Shown piece by piece: positions 33,141-43,824 of a DNA stretch of 64,000 nucleotides (position 1 is the stretch's first letter; the number at the start of each line of letters is the position of its first letter). The notes beneath the pieces are model-generated. The model ran no database searches. It saw only the letters and a program-made list of their open reading frames with translations, and was not told the origin of the DNA. The DNA comes from Brachypterus glaber (Eukaryota; Arthropoda; Insecta; Coleoptera; Kateretidae), in the NCBI GenBank assembly GCA_958510825.1, contig OY294049.1:620001-684000 (forward strand), given 5' to 3'. A program made the position numbers and the translations under genes.

Positions 33141-33608
33141 TTAGATTTTTATATTAACATATGTAAGCATATGTTTGGTGGCTCGCTACCCAAATAGCAA
33201 ACATACTGCTATTTGTATTTGTTAGGTCTTCAAATAATAGTGTGTGGTTCTAAATTAACGTCTTAGATAATTAATATTTTTGGCTTTAATTGGGACCAAC
33301 GCGCTATTACAAATTGGTGGGCAGCGGAAACGCGTTAAATAACTCTGGGTTTTATTTTTTTAAGTTTTTGTAGTTTTTTGCGTTTTTACGAAGAATTTTC
33401 AGTTTTCACATATTTCTGTTTTTTTGGTAACCGATTCGTTAGTTTTACGTAAAAGTACGAACATATTTATAAGCCTCAGGTATAAGTGTTTATTTTGTGT
33501 GGATTTTAAAGTTGAGTTTTTTAGCAATTTCTTTGCGGTTATTTTTTAGTTTTTTTGTAGACTATAAATTTTTTTTCTCAAGGTAAATTTATTTAATTTT
33601 ATAACAAA

Positions 33609-34274
33609 ATGTGTTGCGAATGTTGTAAAAAGGTAACTGAAATGAAAAAGTGTAATTTTTCCTTTGATCTAATAGAAAAATTTTCAGTTGGTCCCGATTT
33701 TTCATTATTTTTTACTGCGGTAGATATTGTTGCTAAAAATAATAGTTTGACGGAGCAAGAGACAATAGATTTAATTATTTTGAAATTAAGAGGTCAGGCA
33801 TTGGTTTATTTTCACGCTTTAAGAGAAAATGAACTCCATACTAATTTGGTAGATTTAAAAGAGTTTTTTAGTAGAATTTATACGAAGAAGGTTAATTTTT
33901 TTGATATTAAAAAGGAACTGTCCACTTGTATACGTTTAAATGATGAACCGTTAGCAAATTTTGTAACTCGTTTAAAAATACTGGCAAATAAAATATTTTC
34001 AGATAAATTGTTTCCAAATGATCAAATAGTTTATAATCGTCTTCTCTTAGATCAGTTCTTTGAAGGTATAGACACAGTTTTAGCTAATGAATTACTTGCT
34101 AACGGTAAATTTTTTAACCTCGATAAAGCATTGCAAGCAGGGGAGAATATACTAGAAATTAGAACTAGACTAGTTAAACAAACTTTTCACGATCAATTTA
34201 TAGAATTTCAGGAAAATCTTAAAATACGTGTTTTACAAAATGAAATAAATTATAATAATAATAATGAATTTTGA
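33609..34274 (+). CDS. LTR-retrotransposon gag-like protein
   Basis: 221 residues, about 300 bp downstream of the 5' LTR, where gag is expected. The middle has the helical capsid-like pattern of Ty3/gypsy-type gag: FSLFFTAVDI, IILKLRGQALVYFHAL, KEFFSRIYTK and LSTCIRLNDEPLANFVTRL. It ends in an Asn-rich stretch. Beyond the stop another frame continues Arg/Asn/Tyr-rich (about 34290-34600), probably the frameshifted nucleocapsid end of the same protein; no zinc knuckle is visible. The starting methionine at 33609 gives a Cys-rich beginning (MCCECCKK) and may not be the native start. Presumed inactive, with no pol downstream. Confidence 0.7.
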   Translation: MCCECCKKVTEMKKCNFSFDLIEKFSVGPDFSLFFTAVDIVAKNNSLTEQETIDLIILKLRGQALVYFHALRENELHTNLVDLKEFFSRIYTKKVNFFDIKKELSTCIRLNDEPLANFVTRLKILANKIFSDKLFPNDQIVYNRLLLDQFFEGIDTVLANELLANGKFFNLDKALQAGENILEIRTRLVKQTFHDQFIEFQENLKIRVLQNEINYNNNNEF

Positions 34275-34599
34275 GGTAATAATAGTATTAAAACGGTTAT
34301 AATATTAATAGTAAAAGTGATTTTGGATCCAGGTATAATAAAACACGCAATAGGTACAATAATTTTTATGACAGGCGGAAATTTCAAAGGCGCAATCCGG
34401 TAGAGAATTTGGGTTTTTACAATTATAGATATAATAATACCATAAAGGGTAACAAAATTAGAGATCAGGATAATTACAAATATTTTAAATCAATTACAAA
34501 ATTAAGGAAAAGTACGAAAGTGCCCGGAAAATGTTTCTCTCGCTCACTGTGTATCAGAAGATTTAGCTATGAATTAAAAAAAGTCAAAATTTGGTAAAT

Positions 34600-36940
34600 T
34601 AGAACAATTAAGAAATCAAAAGGTTCGTACAGGCGGTTTGGCGGTTTTAAAGGATAGGTTTATTTATTATTTGGTAACGAAAAAGTATTCATAGGAAAAG
34701 CCGACATATGAAATTCTGTAGAAGTCACTTTTAGAGCTAAAAAAGCACGTAATTAAAAATAACGTTAAATATCGTTAAATATTTGGCTTTGCCAGGAATA
34801 GGACGTGGTTTAGATCAGCTTAATTGGCTTAAAGTAAAGTAAATGATTTGTTATATTTTTAAAGACGTTGATGTTAATGTTACGATTTTCTCATATCCGA
34901 TAAAAACAAGATTATCAGTTTATAGTAATTTAAATAGCCAACAAGTACATTTTGAGTCGGGTTATTATGGGACTAATACCGAAAACGAATCACATATAAT
35001 TACGCAAAATCCGGAAGCTAGCTGTACATTTCCAGGTACAGATTAACATTGTATTAGGTCTTACAAGGTAAATTGAGTTATAATAACTAGACCGAAGTTT
35101 TTTAGTATTATTACGATATTTTTCTGGGTAAAAAGATGAGAAAATTGTTGAAAATATATTTTTTCCTTGTAAGTTATTTTCGAAAATATTATTATTATAT
35201 TATTTGTGTGAATTTATTGTCTTTCTTTTAAAGTTTTGTTTTTACAAACTAAAATTTGTACATCCAAACCATTTAATGCAATATTTTGTGTGAAGTATTT
35301 TTAAAAATAATATTGAAAATTTAAGTCATAGACGTAATATTATTTTGCAAGCGAGAAAAACATCATTTCATGTTAAAAATAGTTTTTATTGTCATTAAGC
35401 TTAAATAAAGCTTATGTTAAGGTTTAGTGTAAATATTATTGAATAATATTGTTTTTTGAAAGTTAATTTTCTGATCTATTTTTTGTGTATAATTGTCATT
35501 CAGCTAAAACTAGCTAAGAATTTTTTTAGATAAAGTAGCAATCTACTAAAAAGACAATTCGTTTTTTAAATATATATATATATATATTTTTTCATTGAAG
35601 TGGAAAAGTTTATCTTAAATTTTAATAAACATAATTTTATTGGATTTATTTTTAAAAGTTTATGTGCAGAGAGTAGTTTTGAAATACAGTTTTAATATTT
35701 GCATTTCTGAAGAAATTTAGTTATAAAAAGGCTTAAAATTGGCATATTTTACAGTTAAATATATTTTTCAAGAAAATATTATTTGTTTTATGTTTTTAAA
35801 AAATAAATAAATGTTTTTTGAAGTTATTTTTGCAGTTATCGATAGTACTCAAATGTTAGGTATTAATTATTGCATATGTTATGTTTTATGTCTGTATGTT
35901 AAGGTGGTCACAGAAAATAAATGAGCGTATGATTGGTTGAATAAAAGTCTGTGAATGCTAATGCAAAATTTGTTTTGCGCATTGAAATGCGTAATTTTTT
36001 GTCTTAAAAACAGAAGGTTCGAAAAGAGGGTGTTGTCGTTTTTTTTTTTTTGAAGATACTATCAATAACTGACTATTTTTAAAAGGGTTTTGATAATTTT
36101 GTTTGTTAAATTACTCTCAGTTTTTTTTTAAGAAAAGCCTAAATTGATATTATAGAAATTAAAATTTATCTTTGGCACTTAATTTTGTTTATTTTTGATT
36201 TTTTACGAGTTTTTTTTTATAAAATTACATTTTTTCAATAACGTAATAAGAATAAGAAGCGCAATAAGAAACGTTCAATTTGGTAACAATAAATTTTGAG
36301 TATATAAGTTCTTGGGTTAGCGAGTTATTTTTTACGTAATATTGAGTTAAGTAATTACATTTTCTAAAAAGTTTGTAATCTACATAAATTTCAGTTAGAA
36401 AAATAGGAATTGATTTAATTTTTAAGGTTTGAAGCTGAAACCTCTGTTTAAAACAGACTATTTTATCAATGAAAGTATTTTGCAATAATATTTGAACCTA
36501 GAAGCCTAAATGAAAGATTGTAGCTATATTTTTAAACTGATTAACAACCATAAGATATGGACTGATCAAGTATAGTTATATCATTTGTAGTGCTACAAAC
36601 ACGTATTCTTTTAAAAAGTTCTGAGTGGAAAATATCGTAATATATATTTGTTAATTTGTCAGAATGATTAATTAGTGCAATAATTTGATTAGTTTTATTA
36701 GTTTATATAGTAGGAAATATTTAAAGTTTTTGAGATTTCGAATTATAAAAAGGTCTAGTTATAAAAGCGGTTTTATTGAGTTTATAGGTATACATTTGCT
36801 TTAAAAATTAAGCAAATTAAGAATTTAAAAATGAGTTTTTGTTCATAATTTACAGTTGAAATTAAATTTTTAGCAGAAGCTAAAAGTGTAACTATGGTAT
36901 ACCATAGAAGTATTTTTGTAATTAAAAGTATATACCGGTA
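34600..36940. other. AT-rich internal region of the LTR element
   Basis: No recognisable protein. A short open frame at 34843-35046 has no family resemblance I know. Where pol would be expected only AT-rich sequence is seen, with a (TA)n run at about 35570-35587. Confidence 0.6.
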
Positions 36941-36956
36941 TAATAATAATAATAAT

Positions 36957-36989
<33 letters not shown>

Positions 36990-37110
36990 TTATTATCCAA
37001 AAGACCAAAATTACAAGGTATAGGACTAGTCAGTAGAAAGCTTACACTAAATACTAAGATCTAAAATAGTAATACTAATTTCCAGATAATAGAAATGATT
37101 TATAAAAAGC

Positions 37111-37704
37111 TTACATATGAAAAAAATCAGACATATTATATAAACTTTTTTCGAGTAAAAATTCATGTAATTTTTTTTTAAAGGTATTATTGTTTGAAAT
37201 AGTTTTTAAATTATTTGGTAATTTATTAAAGCATTTTATAGCAACATATGTGGGTGATTCTTCATATTTCGTCAAAGTATGCCTGGGAATAATATAATTT
37301 TTGTATCTTACTTCTTGTGAGTGGTTAGAAATACTGTTTACAAACAAAGAAGGATTATTTTTCAAAAACAAAAGTGCCTCATAAATATATATTCCCGCTA
37401 ATGTTAATATTTTAAATTTCGAAAATAGGTTTTTACATGACTCGTATGAATTTACACCAGCAATGTTGCGTAATGCTTTTTTCTGTAATTTAAAGACTTT
37501 TTCAAAATTTCCTAACGATGATGATCCCCAAAATAAAACTCCGTAAATAATGCGAGAGTAAAAATGTGCATAATAGTACGGTAATATAATTTCTGTAGAA
37601 CTTACTTGCTTTAATCTATATATTACATAACAAACACTTGATAATTGAGAACTTAGATTATTAACATGATTATTCCAATTTAACTTCTGATCCAAGTAAA
37701 CGCC
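37111..37704 (-). pseudogene. CR1-like ORF2, C-terminal domain
   Basis: About 194 residues beginning DQKLNWNNHVNNL (the end of the RT thumb), then SRIIYGVLFWGSSS, FKLQKKALRNIAG and the C-terminal CFNKLPNNLK. It belongs to the ORF2 upstream but is in another frame, with the break at about 37700. Confidence 0.8.
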
Positions 37705-37712
37705 TAGAAACT

Positions 37713-38801
37713 TTACCGATTAACACTTTCACTATCAATTCTTAACAATTTACTTTGAGGATCACCTGTTGCTTTTAATTGAAATTGAATGAAATTTGAT
37801 TTAGTTTTGTTAATAATTAGTTTATTATTTTTAAACCATTCATAAAAGGCATTCAAAATTATTTGACTTGTAAATATTGCCTCATTAAAATTACAACCGC
37901 TACTTAAGTACCAATCTAATATTTTGCCCCTAAAACCATACATTTCCAACTTTTTTAGTAATATTATGTGATCTACCAAATCAAAGGCCTTACTCAAATC
38001 AAGAAATAGACCTATACATTTACTTTTATCATTTAAATTTTCATATAATTTTAATAGGAAATTGGTTATTGCTGATTTTGTAGACTTTTTTTTACGAAAT
38101 CCATGTTGAGCTAATGAAAGTATTTTATATTTATCTAGAAAGCTAACAATTCTATCAAAAATAACCCTTTCCAAAATTTTTGAAATTGTTGATAGAAGCG
38201 AAATTGGTCTATAATTGTCTATTTGGTCATGTTTGCCTTTTTTAAATAAAGGTATAACTTTAGCAACTTTTAGCGCACTTGGAAAAGTTCCGGAAGTAAT
38301 TGATAAATTTACTAAATAAGCAAGAGGTGCTGTTACAAAAAATATTGATTTTTTAATAATGTTGGAACTTAATTCATCAAATCCAGAAGAATTAGATGAC
38401 TTTAAGGAATTTATAATATTAAAGATTTCAGACTCAGTGGCAGGACTAATATAAAATGTTGGATAGTTTTTATGCTGCTTAGGCTCTTTGTACTGACTAT
38501 TATCTAAATTGCTAGAAAATTGTTTTGGCATATTTATGTAATGTTCATTAAAAAGATTGGCTATTTTTTCTGGATCAGTTTCAACACTATTATTAACATT
38601 TATTTTATCTATAGAGTGATTGTTTTTAGACTTCTTTGAAACATTACTGTTAACTATATTCCAAGCAGCCTTTGACTTGTTATCAGCTTTTCTGTACACA
38701 CTGTCATTATACATTATTTTAGCTTTTTTTATTACTTTTTTATATAGACATTTATACTGTTTATAATCGTTAATGCTTTCTTCAGTTTTTAGATTCATCA
38801 T
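37713..38801 (-). pseudogene. CR1-like reverse transcriptase lacking its catalytic palm
   Basis: 362 residues. RT motifs up to the finger/palm start are clear: SNSSGFDELSSNI, KVIPLFKKGKHDQIDNYRPI, QHGFRKKKSTKSAI and LDLSKAFDLVDH. After ILDWYLSS the protein jumps to AFYEWFKNNKLIINKTKSNF. The GVPQGS motif and the (Y/F)ADD box, normally between these points, are absent, so an in-frame deletion removed the catalytic aspartates. The element cannot encode an active RT. Confidence 0.85.
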
Positions 38802-38805
38802 GACT

Positions 38806-39765
38806 CTAAATAGTTCTTTTAACTGCTGTGATGATTTTTTTATGCCAGAAGTTATCCATATATTTTTTATTGCACCTAATTTTTTTTACAGGAAAACATA
38901 TGTTAATGTAAAATGACAATGTGTTCAGAAAATTTTGATAAGCCTCTTCTACATTAGTTACTGAATAAACATTTAGCCAATTTTCATTACTAAGGCGATT
39001 AATAAGTTCTTTGTAATTATTTTCACTAAATATTCTACGTTCTATAAACTCCTCTTTATTTGCAGAATTACCAAACATTTTTAAAATTTGAGCGGAATGG
39101 TCCGATATACAATTATGTAATACTTTACAAGATACATTATTAAAACTACTACACATATAATCAATGGATTTTTGAGACGTTACTGTTATTCTGGTGGGTT
39201 CCTTGACTAAATTCGTTATGTTATAAGATGACAATAAATTAACAAGATCTTTTTTATAGTTACTATCAGAAAGAAAATCTATATTCAGATCACCACATAA
39301 AATTATAGAACTGCTATTAAAGCATAATTTACTTAAAATTTCTTCTAAACTATTGAAAAATATAACTAATGCTTCTTTAGATTCTAAGGTTCTATAAATT
39401 GAAACAATTTTAAGGTATTCAGAATTAAATTTTACTTGAATTGCAACTACTTCGATAACTTGCTCTATGCAGTATGGTTTTAAAAATGAAATTTCCTTAA
39501 TTTGATTTTTGATATTATCCTTAACAAATATAGCAACACCACCATTTTGTATTGTTTTTCTACTATAAACTGACATTGAAGAATATCCATTAATATGATA
39601 AGAAGGTATTTCATGTTCAAATAACCAATGCTCAGTAATACAGGCTATATCAATATTGTTTTCGTTAAGGCAAATTTCAATTTCATTCATTTTATTTCTT
39701 AAGCACTGGACATTTAAATGAAGAATATTTAATTTTGACTTAATGTTATTACCAGAGCGTTTTTG
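38806..39765 (-). pseudogene. CR1-like ORF2 endonuclease domain without its own AUG
   Basis: AP endonuclease: LNILHLNVQCLRNK, ACITEHWLFE, NGGVAIFVKDNI, LCGDLNIDFL, EPTRITVTSQKSIDYM and CISDHSAQIL. The conserved first strand (ILHLNVQ) lies upstream of the first in-frame ATG (39690), so initiation there would give an incomplete enzyme. Reading back, the frame is open to 39765 and meets the ORF1 stop TAG (39766-39768) in the same frame, with CAA as the next codon. ORF1 and ORF2 are thus one frame separated by one leaky-type stop. Confidence 0.8.
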
Positions 39766-40833
39766 CTATATTGAGGAAGTATAAGATATTTTTTGTTTTT
39801 CAATTTCAATTTTCTTTTGTAGCACTGAGCAGGTTAAGTCGAAACATGAATGATTAATATACAAAGATTTTTTGGATTTTTCATTAAAATCAATACAGTT
39901 CATACATTTAATATCACTTACGTTAGGACAGTCTTCTTTTTTATGACCTACTTCAGAACATTTAAGACATCTCACCGACTTCTCCAAACATTTTTTAGAG
40001 CCATGATTAAAACCGCCACAATTATAGCACCTTAAGATATTAACATGCTCATATACACGACACCTTGACCACTCCAGATAAACTCTTTCTTCCTTCATAA
40101 ATTGTTTAAAACTATTTGAATCACACTGAACAATAGCCATGTAATTTGATTTCATTTTTTTAATGATTATAACTTTTAGTAGAACACTATCTTGATTCAA
40201 AAAATCATTTTGATTTTTCAGGCTTGCAACTAGTTCATCTGACGTCATTTCGGTTTCAATATCTAAAATTTTTACACATGGATTTTTCAGTTCCGGTGTA
40301 TTCATTTTATATTTATTACTGAGCTTGTCTTGGGCTGCTGATTTAATTTTTGCTACTTCTGCCTTTGAATTACATTTTATAATTACACCACCATCATTTA
40401 TGTTTTTTATTTCCGAAATACCAATTTGTAATCTAGAAGGATTCAGACTTTCTTTAATTTCTTCCCTAGTGACTTGTGAATTTTGTGTTGTAATGGGCTT
40501 TATAACTAGTACATCCTTGGAGATTCTAGAATTAATTTTATTCTTACTTTCATCATCATCACTAATATTTTGTTTTTTTAAAATGACTGAAATATCATGT
40601 AATTCATTTTTTACTTTACTAAATTCAGCATGAAGTTCTTTAATATGATTTTCATAGGCATTACATGTTGAACAAAACCATTTAACTCCAGACATTTCAT
40701 CATTTATTAGAGTGCAATATGCACTTCTTATGTTCGCACATTTTGCATGGAAGGAATTTTCACATAATCCAGAACACGTAATAGTAACATCACTATTTTT
40801 AAACTTTACTTTGCAAGTAGAACATTCTTCCAT
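39766..40833 (-). CDS. CR1-like ORF1: PHD finger and CCHC zinc knuckles
   Basis: 355 residues, intact. The N-terminal PHD-type finger (about 5-60) has CSTCKVKF, CSGLCENSFHAKC and WFCSTC, a C4HC3 pattern. A coiled-coil segment (about 62-90) and an RRM-like region (about 140-240) follow. The CCHC knuckles are CYNCGGFNHGSKKC and CLKCSEVGHKKEDC, followed by a third Cys/His cluster (CMNC... HSCFDLTC). A PHD or esterase N-terminus with a nucleic-acid-binding C-terminus is known in ORF1 of CR1-group elements. A true ATG is at 40833. Confidence 0.85.
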   Translation of the reverse strand: MEECSTCKVKFKNSDVTITCSGLCENSFHAKCANIRSAYCTLINDEMSGVKWFCSTCNAYENHIKELHAEFSKVKNELHDISVILKKQNISDDDESKNKINSRISKDVLVIKPITTQNSQVTREEIKESLNPSRLQIGISEIKNINDGGVIIKCNSKAEVAKIKSAAQDKLSNKYKMNTPELKNPCVKILDIETEMTSDELVASLKNQNDFLNQDSVLLKVIIIKKMKSNYMAIVQCDSNSFKQFMKEERVYLEWSRCRVYEHVNILRCYNCGGFNHGSKKCLEKSVRCLKCSEVGHKKEDCPNVSDIKCMNCIDFNEKSKKSLYINHSCFDLTCSVLQKKIEIEKQKISYTSSI

Positions 40834-41345
40834 TTTTTAAATATTTTATAACTTAAATTACCATCTACACAGTTAATGTCAATGGTTTATTTGAATCAAA
40901 CAAAGTCAGAAAAAAAACAACTACTTGCCGATAAGGTTTATGTAGAATTATTTACAATATTTTTAAAACATTATAGCACTATTTCCATGTTTTATAGTCA
41001 CACAAATAGCCACTTCTGTTTATTATGTATTAGTCTCATAGGTTATCAAAAAAAAATTGATTTTTAAAAAGCTAAAAACCACTAAGAACGTAAATATTTA
41101 CGGAGCTCGCGAAAAAGCAACCGACACCATTGACCTCATACAATGTATTCCTAAGTAAAAGAATAAGTACATAAAGCTATGAGTAAATAAATAAAAGAAG
41201 GTAAAATAAGTAAAATAAAATAAGTGGATAAATAAATTAGTAATTAATGAGTGTAATAAATAAAAGAATAGGAAAATAATTAGGCAATAAGAATTGAATA
41301 AATAACCCAACTAGTATTTTTGGTTACCACTATGTGATCATTACA

Positions 41346-41614
41346 TTTGTTTGTTTGTTTGTTTGTTTAACCTCGTACTATTCTACTTAATCAAGCATCC
41401 CCTAAGTCCAGGACTTGTGTGGGCTAGTAGTAGAGGGAACCACCGGCTTATACTGACTTTCGAACCAGTTTCTAGGGAGTGTCCGTTTCACTTAGCGCCT
41501 TCGCCAAATTTCAATTATTAATTAACTGAAAAAGGCAAATCGGCGCCAGTGAGAATCGAACTCACGATAGTAGACTTGCTATCCATACGCGCTAGCCACT
41601 ACGCTACGCCTCCC
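41346..41614 (-). mobile_element. tRNA-derived SINE with (CAAA)n tail
   Basis: The minus strand starts with a tRNA-like head (41542-41614) with A box TAGCGTAGTGGCTAGCGC and B box GAGTTCGATTCTC in a paired T-arm (GTGAG/CTCAC). An unrelated body of about 170 bp follows, ending in a (CAAA)n tail (41346-41368). The head does not form a proper acceptor stem and has extra bases before the anticodon arm, so it is not a functional tRNA gene. Length of about 270 bp is normal for a SINE. Confidence 0.8.
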
Positions 41615-42588
41615 CATCAATTGAAAGAAATTAAGTAGCGGCGAATAGTTACAGCAACGCTATAGTTACGTTGTAATTGTGTAGATACTACCAATATGGG
41701 AAAAATAAGGGTAACAATTACTTATTGTTACATGTTTGTAACTTAGTTCGGAACGATCTCGTTACAAAACAGTTAGTACGTAGCCACGTAATTGTGTGGT
41801 AGTTATTTGTTACTGCTTAGTAATGTATAAAGTTTATAAAAAACGTAGTTGCTATCTATATTATAACCAATTAGGAATGGATACTTTAAAGTAGGATTAT
41901 GGTAATTTTTTATAACTGCAGCAATGTACATTTTAAATCATTTTAGTAATACAACCCTGGTGGTCATTTTGTTGAGTAATTGCTTAATTAAGGCAACTTT
42001 ATTATTTCTATTGAGAAAAATAAATAAAAGTAATGTTTTTGGTAGAATATACAATTCTGTTACTAATAAAAATATGTATAATTGTGTTTAACACCATAAA
42101 GTGTTTTAATAAGTTAGATCTACGTAATAGCAATTCATGAATAGTAGCGATTCCAGTTATTTAGGTAAAATTTACAAAGAACACTAGTTAAGAGATATGT
42201 AAATAAATATGAGACTAATTAATAATTGTGTTAAAAATTAATTAATAAGAGGTACCTCGCGAACATAACACGAACTTGAATTAGAATTTTAGCTGATATT
42301 TTGAAGTTTATTTAAAGTTTTTTTTTGAAGTTTGTTTTAAGATTTTGTTTAGGAGTTTAGGAGTTTTATGATCATAAAGCAGTTAAAATAAAGAAATCAA
42401 ATATTTGTAATTACGATTCAATTAATAATGCAACTTAAGGTAAACGTTACAGTTACTACCTGTAGTATTTTGTGTATAATAATAATTTTTATTACAGCAC
42501 AATGGCCATATACTACAAAATAATAAAATGATTAAAAATAAAAATAAAGCAAAACAAAATAATTATAATTTATAAAGAAATAAAATGA
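41615..42588. other. AT-rich internal region of the LTR element
   Basis: No gene or known repeat recognised. Confidence 0.5.
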
Positions 42589-42963
42589 TTAGGTCACTTG
42601 TAAGAAACAAAGGCGTCGCCAAGTGGCGATTTGTGCAGAAACCCAAAAGCAGTCCGAAGATACAAACGCTTTTAGGAAAACATTAGGACTGGAGAGTAGC
42701 CGCTTCACAAAAGAGGCGAGCAACTTGCGTCTCAGAGCATCCAGGGTATCAATTCGGGCAGAGGCAAACATTTCCGAGGCACTACTATAGCGCGGTAGTC
42801 TATGGATAATGCGATATGCATCATTATAGCATACGCGAAGAGTTCGCCACGAGGCCACCGTATGATCAAGCCAAATTTCACCACAGTAAGCGTTAGAACA
42901 AAATGTCCTGAAAAGAGAGTTCTTAACCTCGACAGAGCACTTAGAGAATTTTCTAGCTAACAT
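42589..42963 (-). pseudogene. Non-LTR retrotransposon ORF2 C-terminal fragment
   Basis: 124-residue frame with KFSKCSVEVKNSLFRTFCSN, RVCYNDAYRIIHRLPRYSS and ASARIDTLDALRRKL. This resembles the C-terminal, post-RT region of some invertebrate non-LTR ORF2 proteins. There is no RT around it, so it is a short relic. Clade not determined. Confidence 0.55.
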
Positions 42964-43809
42964 GTTTGCGCGGGCACAAAGGTTTTTCTTGTGACGCTGA
43001 ATGTATACATATGTGTTTTTTATTATGAGTTTTGTGTTTATTAGAAATTAATTAAATTTAAGGTATAAATACTAATGCTTTATTTCTAATGTTTTTTTAT
43101 TAGTTTTAGGTCTGGTTTGTCAATACTGATTCTGTGTTGAGAAAAGATATTTGAATATTTGAAGTTTTTGCCAAGTTAAGGTTGTTCGTTGTGCCCAAAC
43201 TTCAGGAGTTTGTGGAAGTGCTGACAATGTGATCAGAAGAAGTTAGTAGTTAAACTTTATGTTTGCTGAAGTTTCCTTAAAGGTTAGGTAAAGTTAAAAG
43301 TTTTTCTAGGATTTTGAAGTTATTATGGAGTTGTACTGAAGTTACGCTGATACACCGATGCTTGACAGGCACTTGATATTTTCCCGTTTTCTCGTGAAAA
43401 CTCGGGAAATAAAATTTAGTTTGAACGTTTTAATTTTTGTTTTGTTACAGTTCCGTTTCTTTTTCTTTTGTTTTGGTTGTTTTCCATATTCATTCCGTAG
43501 ATGATGGTAACGCTAATAGAGAAGAATAATACTAACCACTTTAGATTTTTGTGCTATTTGGGATTGAATTGAGTAGGTTCTAAAGTAGTTCATTAATTTG
43601 AATATGGGTTTTTATTATAAGAGACTGATTGAGTAGGTCTCAAGAAGAATTAGCGTTGGATTGTCCGAGTACCAGAGTTAGGAGTGAGGATTATAGAAGA
43701 AAGAAGAAGATGATGCCCATTTCAGAAGATTCATATTGCCACTTTGTTTTGTATAAATAGTATCTAAATCAATTAATTTAAAGTTTTATTCAAATTAATC
43801 TGATTTTTT
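42964..43809. other. 3' internal region of the LTR element
   Basis: AT-rich, no gene recognised; leads to the polypurine tract at 43810-43821. Confidence 0.5.
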
Positions 43810-43824
43810 AAAAGGGGGGAGTAT

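Larger units (their letters stand above)
30459..33312 (+). repeat. 5' LTR (carries the ribozyme array insertion)
   Basis: About 1.03 kb of LTR plus a 1.83-kb insertion at 31316-33140. Begins TGTAACAGAGGGGTCAC and ends GCGCTATTACA. It is matched by 43825-45743; the 3' LTR has about 880 bp (44041-44922) not present here. Confidence 0.85.
36941..41130 (-). mobile_element. CR1-like non-LTR element with PHD-CCHC ORF1, RT damaged
   Basis: Minus-strand element ending in a (TAA)n tail (36941-36990); the 5' end is placed near 41130 only approximately. ORF1 is intact (39766-40833). ORF2 endonuclease follows in the same frame after a single TAG. RT is split at about 38803, lacks its catalytic segment and is frameshifted near 37704. 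It is inserted in the internal region of the LTR element, so it is younger than that insertion. Confidence 0.82.

Noticed and set aside
36225..36485. 86-residue minus-strand frame in the AT-rich LTR interior
   Set aside because: AT-rich composition (Tyr, Ile, Lys, Asn) without motifs; consistent with a chance frame.
41542..41614. Functional tRNA gene
   Set aside because: A and B boxes are present, but the acceptor stem does not pair and the anticodon arm is displaced; a SINE body and tail follow.
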